DNA of 64,000 nt from Methylococcaceae bacterium (lineage in GTDB: Bacteria; Pseudomonadota; Gammaproteobacteria; Methylococcales; Methylomonadaceae): the NCBI GenBank assembly GCA_013140705.1, contig JABFSH010000034.1, positions 62,001-126,000 of the forward strand, given 5' to 3'. The notes under the pieces were generated by a model. That model was not told the DNA's origin and ran no database searches. It worked only from the letters and a program-made list of their open reading frames with translations. Of this stretch, positions 8,915-18,826 are shown piece after piece (the stretch's first letter is position 1; the number at the start of each line of letters is the position of its first letter). Position numbers and translations under genes: made by a program.

Positions 8915-11137
8915 TTAATGGCTAGCACTATCATTTAAATCGGAGGTTTCTTCACAATCCAGATTTAATCCCAATGTTTTGACCAAATCTTTAAATTCAG
9001 GGAATGACGTATTGACATTAATGCAATCAAGCACAGTGATCGGCGCTTGAGCACGCAAACCAGCAATTGAAAAAGACATGGCAACGCGATGATCGCCATG
9101 CGATGTCACAACACCGCCACCCAACGAACCACCTTGAATAATCATGCCGTCGGGTGTTGGTTGCGCATTAACACCGAGGACTTGCAAACCATCAGCCATC
9201 ACCTGAATGCGATCCGATTCTTTAACTCTCAATTCTTCAGCGCCAGTCAGCCGGGTCTGCCCTTCTGCAACGGCTGCAGCAACAAAGAGCACAGGAAATT
9301 CGTCAATGGCTAGTGGCACCAATTCTTCGGGAATATCAATGCCTTTTAATGGGCTGTATTTAACATGCAAATCAGCCACCGGCTCACCACCGACCTCTCG
9401 CTGATTAAGCACTTCGATTGAAGCACCCATCAACCTTAAAATATCAATGATGCCGGTTCGAGTAGGATTAATGCCTACATGCTTTAGCAACAGATCCGAT
9501 CCTGGCGCAATTGAAGCGCCCACCAGAAAAAATGCGGCCGAAGATATATCACTGGGCACATCAATATCTGTCGCAATTAAACTGCCTTCGGATGTAATAG
9601 TGGCTGCACTGCCCTCTCTTTTCACCGGATAGGCAAATCCGTTTAACATACGTTCGGTGTGATCTCGAGTGGGAGCCGGCTCAGTCACACGAGTTACACC
9701 GTTGGCATACATGCCCGCCAGTAACAAGCACGATTTAACTTGGGCACTTGCCATCGGCATCACATAATCGATGCCATTCAATTGACCTGCTCTCCCAGTA
9801 ATCCGGAGCGGTGCTGTACCTTTTTCAGTTGTCTTGATGTTAGCGCCCATGGCTGCCAATGGCTCGGTAACCCGCTTCATCGGACGTCCCGACAAGGATT
9901 TATCGCCGGTCAAAACCGAATCAAACGGTTGACCAGCCAGCAAACCACTCAATAAACGCATGGAAGTACCCGAATTGCCAAGATACAGTTCGTTTTTAGG
10001 CGCCTGTAAGCCATGTTTGCCGACGCCATGAATGGTCACGCAACCATTTACAGGGCCTTCAATCTGAACACCCATATCGCGAAACGCCTGCAAAGTTGCC
10101 AAGGCATCTTCCGCTTCGAGAAACCCGGTAACGTGAGTCACGCCCTCTGCCAAAGAGCCTAGCATGATGGAACGATGCGACATGGATTTATCACCCGGCA
10201 CACGGACTTCGCCTTGTAATTTGCCGCCGGGTTGTATTTTGAATGTAATTGATTTAGACATAGTAGTTTCAAACTGTTCAAGAAAGCGTTGTCGTGCCTT
10301 TCGGGCATATGTAAAGGTTTCAAATAACTGTTGGCTATCATTAATTTCCAGCAAGTGTTGTATTCTATCCAACTGTTCCCTGGTTTGTTGAATTAATGGG
10401 ATGATTTCATCTTTATTGGCTACACAGATATCCTGCCACATGATGGCATCGCTAGATGCAATCCGGGTAAAATCTTTGAAGCCGCCGGCTGCGTATTTGA
10501 ATATTTCATTTTGTTCGTCTTTGTGGCCCAACAAATCGACCAGCGCAAAGGCCAGAATATGGGGTAAGTGACTGGTTGCCGCCAGCACAGCATCATGCTG
10601 CTTTGCACTCATTACCGAAACAATCGCGCCTATCTGCTCCCAACAATGCCGGACTTTATTCAGCGCATCCGGACGCGTTGCGATGCTTGGCGTAATAATT
10701 AAACGCTTATTAACAAATAAATCGGCCAGTGAGGCGTCTACGCCACTTTGCTCGGCACCGGCAATCGGATGTGCGGGAACCAGATTATCCGGAATATAAC
10801 CAAAAACCCGTTGGGCCGCACAAATCACACTACCCTTGGTACTTCCCACATCAGAATAAATCGTTTGATCCGACCAAAAGGGTTTAAGTAGTGTAAAAAT
10901 TGACTCGATCGCGCCTACCGGTGTCGCTATGACAACACAGTCGGCGTCTTGAACCGCAGGTTCGATATCCAGGTAATAATCGTCAATGACGCCCAGCTGC
11001 TTGGCCTTTTGCAGGTTTTGCTCATCCTCCTGGCGGCCATAGCCCACGATAGTTTTACTCAAGCCTTGCTGTCTCACAGCACGGGCAATAGAGCCGCCTA
11101 TTAATCCAACACCGATTACACAAATGCGGTTAAACAT
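8915..11137 (-). CDS. tyrA-aroA: Fused prephenate dehydrogenase / EPSP synthase
   Basis: A 740-residue bifunctional protein. Residues 1-290 form a TyrA domain with the NAD site GVGLIGGS (about 9-16) and the HPIAGAE motif (about 123-129). Residues from about 293 (MSKSITFKIQPGG) to the end form AroA, with PGDKSMSHR, LYLGNSGTSMR and a late SHGDHRVAMS. TyrA oxidises prephenate to 4-hydroxyphenylpyruvate; AroA makes 5-enolpyruvylshikimate-3-phosphate. The linker contains an in-frame ATG at 10261 without a clear ribosome binding site, so one fusion polypeptide is the simpler reading. The same fusion is known in pseudomonads. The 5' end overlaps hisC by 8 bases. Confidence 0.95.
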   Translation of the reverse strand: MFNRICVIGVGLIGGSIARAVRQQGLSKTIVGYGRQEDEQNLQKAKQLGVIDDYYLDIEPAVQDADCVVIATPVGAIESIFTLLKPFWSDQTIYSDVGSTKGSVICAAQRVFGYIPDNLVPAHPIAGAEQSGVDASLADLFVNKRLIITPSIATRPDALNKVRHCWEQIGAIVSVMSAKQHDAVLAATSHLPHILAFALVDLLGHKDEQNEIFKYAAGGFKDFTRIASSDAIMWQDICVANKDEIIPLIQQTREQLDRIQHLLEINDSQQLFETFTYARKARQRFLEQFETTMSKSITFKIQPGGKLQGEVRVPGDKSMSHRSIMLGSLAEGVTHVTGFLEAEDALATLQAFRDMGVQIEGPVNGCVTIHGVGKHGLQAPKNELYLGNSGTSMRLLSGLLAGQPFDSVLTGDKSLSGRPMKRVTEPLAAMGANIKTTEKGTAPLRITGRAGQLNGIDYVMPMASAQVKSCLLLAGMYANGVTRVTEPAPTRDHTERMLNGFAYPVKREGSAATITSEGSLIATDIDVPSDISSAAFFLVGASIAPGSDLLLKHVGINPTRTGIIDILRLMGASIEVLNQREVGGEPVADLHVKYSPLKGIDIPEELVPLAIDEFPVLFVAAAVAEGQTRLTGAEELRVKESDRIQVMADGLQVLGVNAQPTPDGMIIQGGSLGGGVVTSHGDHRVAMSFSIAGLRAQAPITVLDCINVNTSFPEFKDLVKTLGLNLDCEETSDLNDSASH

Positions 11138-12260
11138 GTGCCAAAGAATCGTTCAATGCCTGCAGAAAGACCTGATTTTCGGCTTCGGTACCAATACTGA
11201 CGCGTAAATGCTGAGGTAACTCATAATTGTCGACCGGCCTGACAATCACGCCTTTACGCAATAGGGCTTGGTAAACCGGCATGCCTGGCTGCTTTAAATG
11301 CACCAAAACAAAATTAGCCGCTGAATCTACCCAATCCAGACCAAGATTTTTAAAACCTTCAGTAAGTTGCTGCATACCTAGCGCATTGACGTTAATCGAA
11401 CTTGCCAAATGCTCGGCATCATTCAACGCCGCTTCTGCCGCAGCCAAAGCCAACGAATTATTGTTAAAAGGCTGACGTACACGATTTAAAATATCGGCAA
11501 TCTCGGAACTGGAAAGACCGTAGCCAACCCGCAAACCAGCCAGTCCATAAGCTTTTGAAAATGTACGGGTAATAATTAAATTGGGATATTTTTTTAACCA
11601 GCTGATTGAATTGATCGTAGCATCCTGACCACCCAGGCCAGACGCATGAACATACTCAAAATACGCTTCATCCAGCACACAAATAACGGAATCAGGCAAA
11701 ACACTAATAAAAGCCTCCAAACTGGCTTGGCTCAAAAGCGTGCCGGTAGGATTATTGGGGTTGGCTATGAAAACCAGACGGGTTTTATCGGTAATTCGCT
11801 GCAACATCGCATCCAGGTCGTGACCATAATTTAATGCCGGAACGACAATAGCCGTAGCTCCCACAGCCTGTGTAACAATCGGATACACGGCAAAGGCATG
11901 CTGTGAAAAAATCACTTCAAGCTCAGGTGTCAAAAACGCACGCGCCACCAATTCCAGAATTTCATTGGATCCGTTACCGAGCGTAATCTGGCTGACATCT
12001 ACAGCATATTTTCTCGCCAGCGTCTGTTTTAGATGATAGCCACTGCCATCAGGATAAAGCGCCAACTCCGGCAATGCCGCCTGTATCGCAGCCAAGGCTT
12101 TTTTCCCGGGACCCAGAGGATTTTCGTTGGAAGCCAGTTTCACAATTCGATCAAGACCTAACTCGCGTTGCAACTCTTCAATGGGTTTGCCGGGTTTGTA
12201 GGGGATAAGCTGTTGCACACCGGGTACTGCCAGTGTATAGATGTTTTCGATGTGGCTCAT
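11130..12260 (-). CDS. hisC: Histidinol-phosphate / aromatic aminotransferase
   Basis: A 376-residue PLP-dependent class I/II aminotransferase. The N-terminal LASNENPLGP, the GNGSNEILEL segment, the ANPNNPTGT motif and the PLP lysine in TFSKAYGLAGLRVGYG match HisC. The typical reaction is imidazole-acetol phosphate plus glutamate to histidinol phosphate. In this genomic setting, between pheA and tyrA, the enzyme probably also transaminates prephenate-derived keto acids (HisC2-type). Its stop overlaps the fused tyrA-aroA start, implying coupling. Confidence 0.93.
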   Translation of the reverse strand: MSHIENIYTLAVPGVQQLIPYKPGKPIEELQRELGLDRIVKLASNENPLGPGKKALAAIQAALPELALYPDGSGYHLKQTLARKYAVDVSQITLGNGSNEILELVARAFLTPELEVIFSQHAFAVYPIVTQAVGATAIVVPALNYGHDLDAMLQRITDKTRLVFIANPNNPTGTLLSQASLEAFISVLPDSVICVLDEAYFEYVHASGLGGQDATINSISWLKKYPNLIITRTFSKAYGLAGLRVGYGLSSSEIADILNRVRQPFNNNSLALAAAEAALNDAEHLASSINVNALGMQQLTEGFKNLGLDWVDSAANFVLVHLKQPGMPVYQALLRKGVIVRPVDNYELPQHLRVSIGTEAENQVFLQALNDSLAHV

Positions 12261-12359
12261 GTCAATAGTGGGGTATGAAGTGGAATCTTAAAATATCAAG
12301 CCGGTATTCGTGGTCCTTCGCAAGCTTGAGATAATTTGCAGCTGAATTTTGTTCAATAA

Positions 12360-13445
12360 TTAAAGAACGGCTTTTGGATAAGAACCCAACAACTTCAACA
12401 TATGAACATTGTCTTTGACTAGGTCCAAAGCCTGAGCAATCATCTGATCTTCGCTGTGACCAGCTACATCGATAAAAAATATATAATCCCACAAGCCTTG
12501 TCGCGAGGGTCTGGACTCAATACTTAACATATCGATGCCAAATCGTGCGAATGGCTCAAGGGTTTTGTAGAGGGCCCCCGGTTGATTGCCGGTAGATACC
12601 ATCAGTGAAGTTTTATCATTGCCGGTCGGTGCTGACATTTGTTGGCCCACGATAATAAACCGGGTGGTATTATTGATTTCATCTTCAATATTCTTTTCTA
12701 TGATGGCTAGATCATAAATATCTGCAGCCGATTTACCCGCTATCGCTACTGTTCCGGAAGTAATAGACGCTAATCGCGCAGCTTCAGCATTGCTGCTGAC
12801 CGCCGTAATTTTGGCATGCGCCAAATGCTTATTCAGCCACTGGCGACATTGTGCCAATGATTGTTGGTGTGAATAAACTTCAATTACTTCGGCCAGGCTT
12901 TCAATACGACCCATCAGGTTTTGATGCACTCTGATTTCAACCTCACCACAAATTTTCAACGTCGATGTCAAAAAACGATCCAGCGTATGATTAATCACGC
13001 CTTCGGTTGAGTTTTCAACAGGCACCACGCCGAATTGACATTTATCGGATTCAACCGCATTGAAAATATCATGAATGGTTGCTACCGGAATCGTATTGAC
13101 GCCATGGCCAAAATGCTTGAACGCAGCCTGTTGCGTGAAAGTGCCTTCGGGCCCCAGAAACGCAACTTCCATGGGTTTTTCCAGCGCCAGACAAGCCGAC
13201 ATTAACTCCCGGAAGAACCGCACGGTCGTCGTATCAGACAGCGGTCCCTGATTCATTTCCATAATCCGTCTCAACACCAGCGCTTCTCGATCCGGGCGAT
13301 AAAAGCAGGCGTGTTCGCCTTGAGCAGTTTTGGTTCTGGCCACTTCCTGAGCCCAAACCGCCCGCTGATTGATCAGCTCCAGAATCTGTCTGTCAATTAC
13401 ATCGATTTTATCTCTTAATTCGGTAAGAGGGATGATAGAAGACAT
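12360..13445 (-). CDS. pheA: Bifunctional chorismate mutase / prephenate dehydratase (P-protein)
   Basis: A 361-residue enzyme with three parts: an AroQ-type chorismate mutase (1-90, with LRDKIDVIDRQILELINQR), a prephenate dehydratase domain (about 93-270, beginning VAFLGPEGTFT and containing NNTTRFIIVG) and a C-terminal ACT domain (GALYKTLEPFARFGIDMLSI, then ESRPSR). It converts chorismate to phenylpyruvate. The ESRP motif in the ACT domain suggests feedback inhibition by phenylalanine. It sits 22 bases downstream of serC and about 100 bases upstream of hisC, inside the gyrA-to-aroA cluster. Confidence 0.95.
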   Translation of the reverse strand: MSSIIPLTELRDKIDVIDRQILELINQRAVWAQEVARTKTAQGEHACFYRPDREALVLRRIMEMNQGPLSDTTTVRFFRELMSACLALEKPMEVAFLGPEGTFTQQAAFKHFGHGVNTIPVATIHDIFNAVESDKCQFGVVPVENSTEGVINHTLDRFLTSTLKICGEVEIRVHQNLMGRIESLAEVIEVYSHQQSLAQCRQWLNKHLAHAKITAVSSNAEAARLASITSGTVAIAGKSAADIYDLAIIEKNIEDEINNTTRFIIVGQQMSAPTGNDKTSLMVSTGNQPGALYKTLEPFARFGIDMLSIESRPSRQGLWDYIFFIDVAGHSEDQMIAQALDLVKDNVHMLKLLGSYPKAVL

Positions 13446-13467
13446 GGGGTTCGTCCAGGGAGAGCTA

Positions 13468-14547
13468 TCAGTGTGTTCTTTCGAATTCAGTCATGAACTC
13501 ACAGAGTGCGGCCACGCCCGCCTCAGGCATGGCATTGTAAATACTGGCGCGCATACCGCCGACCGAACGGTGTCCCTTCAATTCCAACAAGCCGTTTGCC
13601 TCGGCGGCAGCAAGAAACGGCTTATCCAGGCTTTCGTCAGCCAGAATAAACGGCACGTTCATTCTTGATCGAACCGCAACCTCAACCGGATTGCGGTATA
13701 AAGAAGACGTATCGATAGCCTTGTACAGTTTGGCTGCCTTGGTGATATTGCGTTGTTCAATGGCAGCAACACCCCCCTGCTCTTTCAGCCATTTTAAAAC
13801 CAGACCAACCAGATACCAGCTATAAGTTGCAGGTGTGTTCAGCATGGACTGGTTTTTTGCCTGTTCGGCATAATCAAACACCGAAGGCGTGGTTTTGGTT
13901 GCATGACCAATCAAGTCATCTCTGACGATCACCACGGTAACACCGGCAGGCCCCATGTTTTTCTGGGTACCCGCATAAATCAACCCAAACTGGCTGACAT
14001 CAATCTTGCGTGACAAAATATTGGATGACATATCAGAAACCAGTGTCAGGCCCTGGCTTTCTGGAATATCTGAAAATTCGACACCATGAATCGTCTCATT
14101 GGACGTGTAATGCAAATAGGCGGCTTCACTATCCAGTTGCCAACCCGCAACATCCGGAATAGAGGTGAATTTGCTATCTTCAGAGCTGGCGCTGACGATG
14201 ACATTACAGTAACTTTTTGCATCTTTGATGGCTTTTTCCGACCATGCGCCCGTCTTGATGTAACAGGCTTTAGTTTTGCCATTCAAAATATTCTGCGGGA
14301 TCAGTGAAAACTGTGCGGATGCGCCGCCCTGCAGGAACAATACCTTGTAATTGGCCGGAACATTCAACAAGTCTCTCAGATCACTTTCCAGTTCCTCCGC
14401 AATAATCGAAAAATGTTTGCCACGATGACTCATTTCCATAACCGACATGCCGCTATCGCGCCACTCCAATAATTCTTCCTTTGCCTGCTGCAATACCGTC
14501 TCAGGGAATGCTGACGGACCTGCACTGAAATTATAAACTCGCGACAT
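13468..14547 (-). CDS. serC: Phosphoserine aminotransferase
   Basis: A 359-residue PLP enzyme beginning MSRVYNFSAGPSAFP, the SerC signature. The PLP lysine lies in YAGTQKNMGPAGVTVVI. It converts 3-phosphohydroxypyruvate to phosphoserine and has a second role in pyridoxine synthesis. The gene starts 2 bases after the gyrA stop, so it should be translated from the same message as gyrA, a conserved arrangement in gammaproteobacteria. Length is normal for the family. Confidence 0.96.
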   Translation of the reverse strand: MSRVYNFSAGPSAFPETVLQQAKEELLEWRDSGMSVMEMSHRGKHFSIIAEELESDLRDLLNVPANYKVLFLQGGASAQFSLIPQNILNGKTKACYIKTGAWSEKAIKDAKSYCNVIVSASSEDSKFTSIPDVAGWQLDSEAAYLHYTSNETIHGVEFSDIPESQGLTLVSDMSSNILSRKIDVSQFGLIYAGTQKNMGPAGVTVVIVRDDLIGHATKTTPSVFDYAEQAKNQSMLNTPATYSWYLVGLVLKWLKEQGGVAAIEQRNITKAAKLYKAIDTSSLYRNPVEVAVRSRMNVPFILADESLDKPFLAAAEANGLLELKGHRSVGGMRASIYNAMPEAGVAALCEFMTEFERTH

Positions 14548-14549
14548 TG

Positions 14550-17159
14550 TTACTCTTCTCCGGATTCAACTTCGTTATTTGTATCATCATCGATATCATC
14601 ACTGGATACCATATCATCCTGCACATCTTCGCCAATCAAACCTTCGATTCGATCAACCCCAATGACTTTTTCCTTTTTATCCAGACGGATAATCGTTACG
14701 CCCTGGGTGTTTCTGCCGACGACTGAAATGCCATCGACGCGTGTGCGCACCAGTGTGCCGCCATCGGTGATCAACATGATTTCATCATGGTCATTAACCA
14801 GCACAGCGCCCACTACCGCACCATTACGAGGTGATGTTTGTATGGCGATCAACCCTTGTCCACCGCGTTTATGGCAGGTAAACTCTTCGAGTCGGGTTCT
14901 TTTGCCATAGCCATTTTCCGTGATATTCAAAACCGTACCTTCCGTAGCGATAATCAGCGATATGACCTTCTGGCCCTCCTGCAAACGGATGCCACGGACA
15001 CCCGTTGCCGTTCTGCCCATGGAACGCACATCGACTTCATTAAAGCAAACAGCCTTACCGGTACTGCTGAACAATAAAACATTCTGTTGACCATCGGTAA
15101 CCGCGACACCGACGAGCGTGTCGTTTTCAACCAAATCGATGGCAATTTTACCGCTGGTACGCTGGCGCTCAAATTCGCTTAACGGTGTCTTCTTGACGGT
15201 ACCGGCTGAAGTCGCCATGAATATGAATTTGTTATCGCTAAATTCACGAATGGGGAGAATGGCATTAATCTTTTCGCCATCTTCCAGCGGCAGCAAATTG
15301 ACAAAAGGCTTGCCTCTTGCCGTCCGGCTTGCGACCGGTAATTGGTAGACTTTTAACCAGTAAACCTTGCCTGATGAGGAGAAACAAAGAATCGTATCGT
15401 GCGTGTTGGCTACTATCAGCTTATCAACAAAATCCTGTTCCTTGGTTGCCGTAGCTGATTTTCCCCGACCACCGCGCTTTTGCGCCTTGTAATCGCTTAA
15501 AGGCTGTGACTTTACGTAACCTTCGTGAGACATGGTAACCACCATATCCTCTTCGGTAATTAAATCGCCATCTGACAAATCCAGATGACTCTGAATGATT
15601 TCGGTACGGCGCGGATCCGAATACTGGTCTTTAATCGCGACCAATTCTTCACGAATGATTTCCATCAAACGAGTGTGATTGCCCAGAATATAAAGATACT
15701 CATCAATCTGCTCCAATAATTCCTTATATTCGTTTACTATTTTATCCTGCTCTAAACCGGTCAATCGGTGCAATCGCAAATCAAGAATGGCCTGCGCCTG
15801 AGTCTCGGACAAACGATAGCTTCCATTCAGTATGCCAAATTCAGGGGACAGGTCTTCAGGCCGTGAACGCTGAGCATCCGCACGCTCCAACAACGAAGCG
15901 ACCAAACCGGAATTCCATAGTCTTGCCAACAAGCCTTCTTTTGCTTCGGCAGGATTTTTTGATGTTTTGATCAACTCGATCATGTCATCGATATTGGCCA
16001 ACGCAACGGCCAGACCTTCCAGGACATGCGCTCGCTCCCGAGCCTTGCGAAGATTGTAAAGCGTCCGGCGAGTGACACAAACACGGCGATGATCAATAAA
16101 AGCATTGAGAATCTCTCTGAGATCCATACAGTGCGGACGACCATCCAACAAAGCGACCATGTTGATGCCGAAAACGGTCTGGAATTGTGTTTGTTTATAG
16201 AGGTTATTCAATACAACTTCGGGCACTTCGCCACGGCGTAATTCGATAACCATCCGCATGCCATCCTTGTCGGACTCATCGCGCAATGCGGATATGCCCT
16301 CAAGCTTGCCTTCCTTGATTAATTCAGCAATTTTTTCCAGTAAACGCGCCTTATTGACCTGATAAGGCAGTTCGGTGGTCACAATCGCTTGTCGACTGCT
16401 ATCACCGATATCTTCGAAATGACAACGTGCCCGCAAATAGATTTTCCCGCGGCCCGTCGTATACGCACTATAAATGCCGGATGCGCCATTGATAACGCCG
16501 GCAGTTGGAAAATCGGGGCCTGGCACATGAGCCATCAAGTCATGAACCGTTGAATCCGGCTGATCAATCAATACCAGACATGCGCTGATAACTTCACCCA
16601 GGTTGTGCGGCGGAATATTGGTAGCCATTCCCACGGCGATACCCGAAGAACCATTGACCAGCAGGACAGGAACACGCGTTGGCAAGACGGCGGGTTCAGA
16701 CTCTGACTCGTCGTAGTTAGGAACGAAATCGACTGTTTCCTTATCAAGATCGGCCATGATTTCATGGGAAATTTTAGCCAGTCGTGCTTCGGTGTAACGC
16801 ATGGCGGCTGGCGGATCACCATCAACCGAACCGAAATTGCCTTGTCCATCGACCAGCAGATAGCGCATGGAAAATGGCTGTGCCATGCGGACCATCGTGT
16901 CGTAGATGGCCGAATCGCCATGAGGATGGTATTTACCCATGACATCACCGACAATACGTGCTGATTTTTTATAAGGCTTGTTCCAATCGTTACCGGCCTC
17001 ATTCATCGCATACAACACACGGCGATGAACCGGCTTAAGACCATCCCTGACATCCGGAAGCGCCCGACCGATGATTACGCTCATGGCGTAATCCAGGTAG
17101 GATCGTTTCATCTCGTCTTCGAGATTGACAGCAATAATTTCTTTAGCGAAGTTTGACAT
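14550..17159 (-). CDS. gyrA: DNA gyrase subunit A
   Basis: An 869-residue type II topoisomerase subunit. The quinolone-resistance region reads [17 protein letters not shown], with Ser and Asp at the positions equivalent to E. coli 83 and 87, the unmutated form. The catalytic tyrosine lies in [10 protein letters not shown]. The C-terminal beta-pinwheel contains the GyrA box QKRGGRGK, which separates gyrase from topoisomerase IV. The tail is acidic, rich in Asp and Glu. It is the first gene of a long leftward run; a 160-base gap separates it from the hydrolase gene upstream. Confidence 0.97.
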   Translation of the reverse strand: MSNFAKEIIAVNLEDEMKRSYLDYAMSVIIGRALPDVRDGLKPVHRRVLYAMNEAGNDWNKPYKKSARIVGDVMGKYHPHGDSAIYDTMVRMAQPFSMRYLLVDGQGNFGSVDGDPPAAMRYTEARLAKISHEIMADLDKETVDFVPNYDESESEPAVLPTRVPVLLVNGSSGIAVGMATNIPPHNLGEVISACLVLIDQPDSTVHDLMAHVPGPDFPTAGVINGASGIYSAYTTGRGKIYLRARCHFEDIGDSSRQAIVTTELPYQVNKARLLEKIAELIKEGKLEGISALRDESDKDGMRMVIELRRGEVPEVVLNNLYKQTQFQTVFGINMVALLDGRPHCMDLREILNAFIDHRRVCVTRRTLYNLRKARERAHVLEGLAVALANIDDMIELIKTSKNPAEAKEGLLARLWNSGLVASLLERADAQRSRPEDLSPEFGILNGSYRLSETQAQAILDLRLHRLTGLEQDKIVNEYKELLEQIDEYLYILGNHTRLMEIIREELVAIKDQYSDPRRTEIIQSHLDLSDGDLITEEDMVVTMSHEGYVKSQPLSDYKAQKRGGRGKSATATKEQDFVDKLIVANTHDTILCFSSSGKVYWLKVYQLPVASRTARGKPFVNLLPLEDGEKINAILPIREFSDNKFIFMATSAGTVKKTPLSEFERQRTSGKIAIDLVENDTLVGVAVTDGQQNVLLFSSTGKAVCFNEVDVRSMGRTATGVRGIRLQEGQKVISLIIATEGTVLNITENGYGKRTRLEEFTCHKRGGQGLIAIQTSPRNGAVVGAVLVNDHDEIMLITDGGTLVRTRVDGISVVGRNTQGVTIIRLDKKEKVIGVDRIEGLIGEDVQDDMVSSDDIDDDTNNEVESGEE

Positions 17160-17322
17160 GGATCCCTATTAAACAGATTAACGCCGAAACACAGCGACCG
17201 ACTCGATTTTCTAAAAAAATCGCACAATCTTTGCATTCCGTGCTGCGCGACAACGTTAGAACAAATATTCCTGCGATTATATCAAACCGTGGAAACTTAG
17301 TCGAAGTGAAGTTGGCCTAAAA

Positions 17323-18042
17323 TTAGCCAAATAATTCAGCCAGGAAATTTTGCAGAGATTTCCAGGATCGACTGTCCGCAACCGGTTGATACACGGTACC
17401 AAATTGGGGATCATTGGCCTTCGGATTCGTAAAGGCATGCATGGTCTGACCGTAGACATGTAACTGCCAATCCGCCTCTGCTTCCGTCATTTCCTGCTCA
17501 AAAGCGACGACTTGTTCAACAGGTCCCATCGGATCATCGTGCCCGTGAAGTGCCAAAACCTTTGCCTTGATGATATTGCCCTGCGTATTCCCGGGCGCAC
17601 CCAACAAGCCATGAAAGCTGACCACGCCCTGTAGATCGATTCCGGTTCTTGCCAAATCAAGCACACACAAACCGCCAAAGCAGAAACCGATTGCCGCACA
17701 CTGAGTTTCATCAACACAGGGCAATTGCCTTGCGGCTGTCAAAGCAGCCTTCATGCGCTGCTGCAGCATTGCCCTGTCATCGATGAAAGGCTGCATGAGT
17801 TTGGCGTTTTGCTCCGCATTTGAACCCATCACGCCCTTGCCATACATGTCGACAGCGAAGCCAACATAACCTAATTCAGCGATTTTTTTCGCTTTATCAT
17901 CTACAAATTGATCCCGACCCGCCCATGTGTGATTGATTAAAACGACCGGCCTGGGTTCTGTATAGGCATCATCATAGGCAAAAAAAGCTTCCAGCAAGAC
18001 TTTGCCATCCCAATACTCGGTGGTTTTCGACACTACAGCCAT
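17323..18042 (-). CDS. Dienelactone hydrolase family protein
   Basis: A 239-residue cytosolic alpha/beta hydrolase. The nucleophile elbow GFCFGG (around residue 120) has cysteine rather than serine, as in dienelactone hydrolases. An Asp (HGHDDPMGP) and a His (YGQTMHAFT) complete the triad. No catechol degradation genes lie nearby, so the natural substrate is unknown and the name should be read as a family name. It lies 16 bases downstream of the phosphatase gene and is probably co-transcribed with it. Confidence 0.85.
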   Translation of the reverse strand: MAVVSKTTEYWDGKVLLEAFFAYDDAYTEPRPVVLINHTWAGRDQFVDDKAKKIAELGYVGFAVDMYGKGVMGSNAEQNAKLMQPFIDDRAMLQQRMKAALTAARQLPCVDETQCAAIGFCFGGLCVLDLARTGIDLQGVVSFHGLLGAPGNTQGNIIKAKVLALHGHDDPMGPVEQVVAFEQEMTEAEADWQLHVYGQTMHAFTNPKANDPQFGTVYQPVADSRSWKSLQNFLAELFG

Positions 18043-18058
18043 ACAACACTCCTATCTG

Positions 18059-18547
18059 CTAAACATTTAATAAGCCGCGCTTCTGCAGGTCGTTGACAAA
18101 ACCAACGGAAGCTTCTTCAATCAAATCCAATACCTTTTCAAAACCGTATTTACCGCCATAATAGGGATCGGGCACGACGCGTGTTCCCAGATGGGGGGCA
18201 TAATCAAGAAAATACTTGAGTTTATCTTTATATTTTGCAGGACAGGCATTACTTAACGTCGCAAAATTTTCATCGTCCATGGCCAATAAGTAATCAAAAT
18301 CTTCAAAATCACCCATAATCACTTTTCTGGCGCGTAAATTCGACAAGTCAATGCCGCGATCAAGTGCCGCTTTCTGTGCCCGCAAATCAGGCGCCTCACC
18401 CACATGATAGGCATGCGTGCCAGCAGAATCGAGACTGAAACGGCCTTCCAGGGAGCGCTCCTTAAGCAGATTTGCAAACACACCTTCAGCAGTCGGCGAG
18501 CGGCAGATGTTGCCCATACACACAAATAGAACTTTAATTTTTACCAT
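18059..18547 (-). CDS. Low molecular weight protein-tyrosine phosphatase
   Basis: A 162-residue protein with the P-loop CMGNICRS (C-x5-R-S) close to the N-terminus and the general acid in the late VPDPYYGG motif. This is the complete catalytic set of the LMW-PTP family. Such enzymes often dephosphorylate BY-kinases of capsule export, but none is adjacent. I start at the ATG at 18547 (MVKIKVLFVC), because the longer frame adds 14 residues before the family's usual N-terminus. Confidence 0.9.
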   Translation of the reverse strand: MVKIKVLFVCMGNICRSPTAEGVFANLLKERSLEGRFSLDSAGTHAYHVGEAPDLRAQKAALDRGIDLSNLRARKVIMGDFEDFDYLLAMDDENFATLSNACPAKYKDKLKYFLDYAPHLGTRVVPDPYYGGKYGFEKVLDLIEEASVGFVNDLQKRGLLNV

Positions 18548-18621
18548 ACCGTTGATCACTGACAGGTTCAATATTTTCAAGAAAGGCATTATAACGCCTG
18601 AATTTACAATTAGCCGACAGA

Positions 18622-18645
18622 GAATAAGCCGTTCGTGACTTATTC
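18622..18645. promoter_or_regulatory. Inverted repeat in the divergent promoter region
   Basis: A perfect 7-base dyad, GAATAAG (18622-18628) and CTTATTC (18639-18645), with a 10-base spacer. It sits between the divergent phosphatase gene (start 18547) and the PAS-GGDEF-EAL gene (start 18827). It could be an operator for either gene; no protein can be assigned. Confidence 0.25.
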
Positions 18646-18826
18646 ATTGACATACCTCAAGTGTTCGCTACAAAATCAAAATACTAATGCCATCCGTGTG
18701 ATATATTTACAGAGGGCGTCAAGACTGATGGCAGGAAAACCGGCGGGTTATTCAACGTTCTGAACTCTACTAAATACAAGTGGCGCAATACAAGCCTACT
18801 CTCCATACAATTCAATAACATTGATA

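Noticed and set aside
10261-10263. Separate aroA gene starting inside tyrA-aroA
   Set aside because: An ATG exists at the domain junction but no ribosome binding site precedes it and the frame is continuous, so one fusion protein is the better reading.
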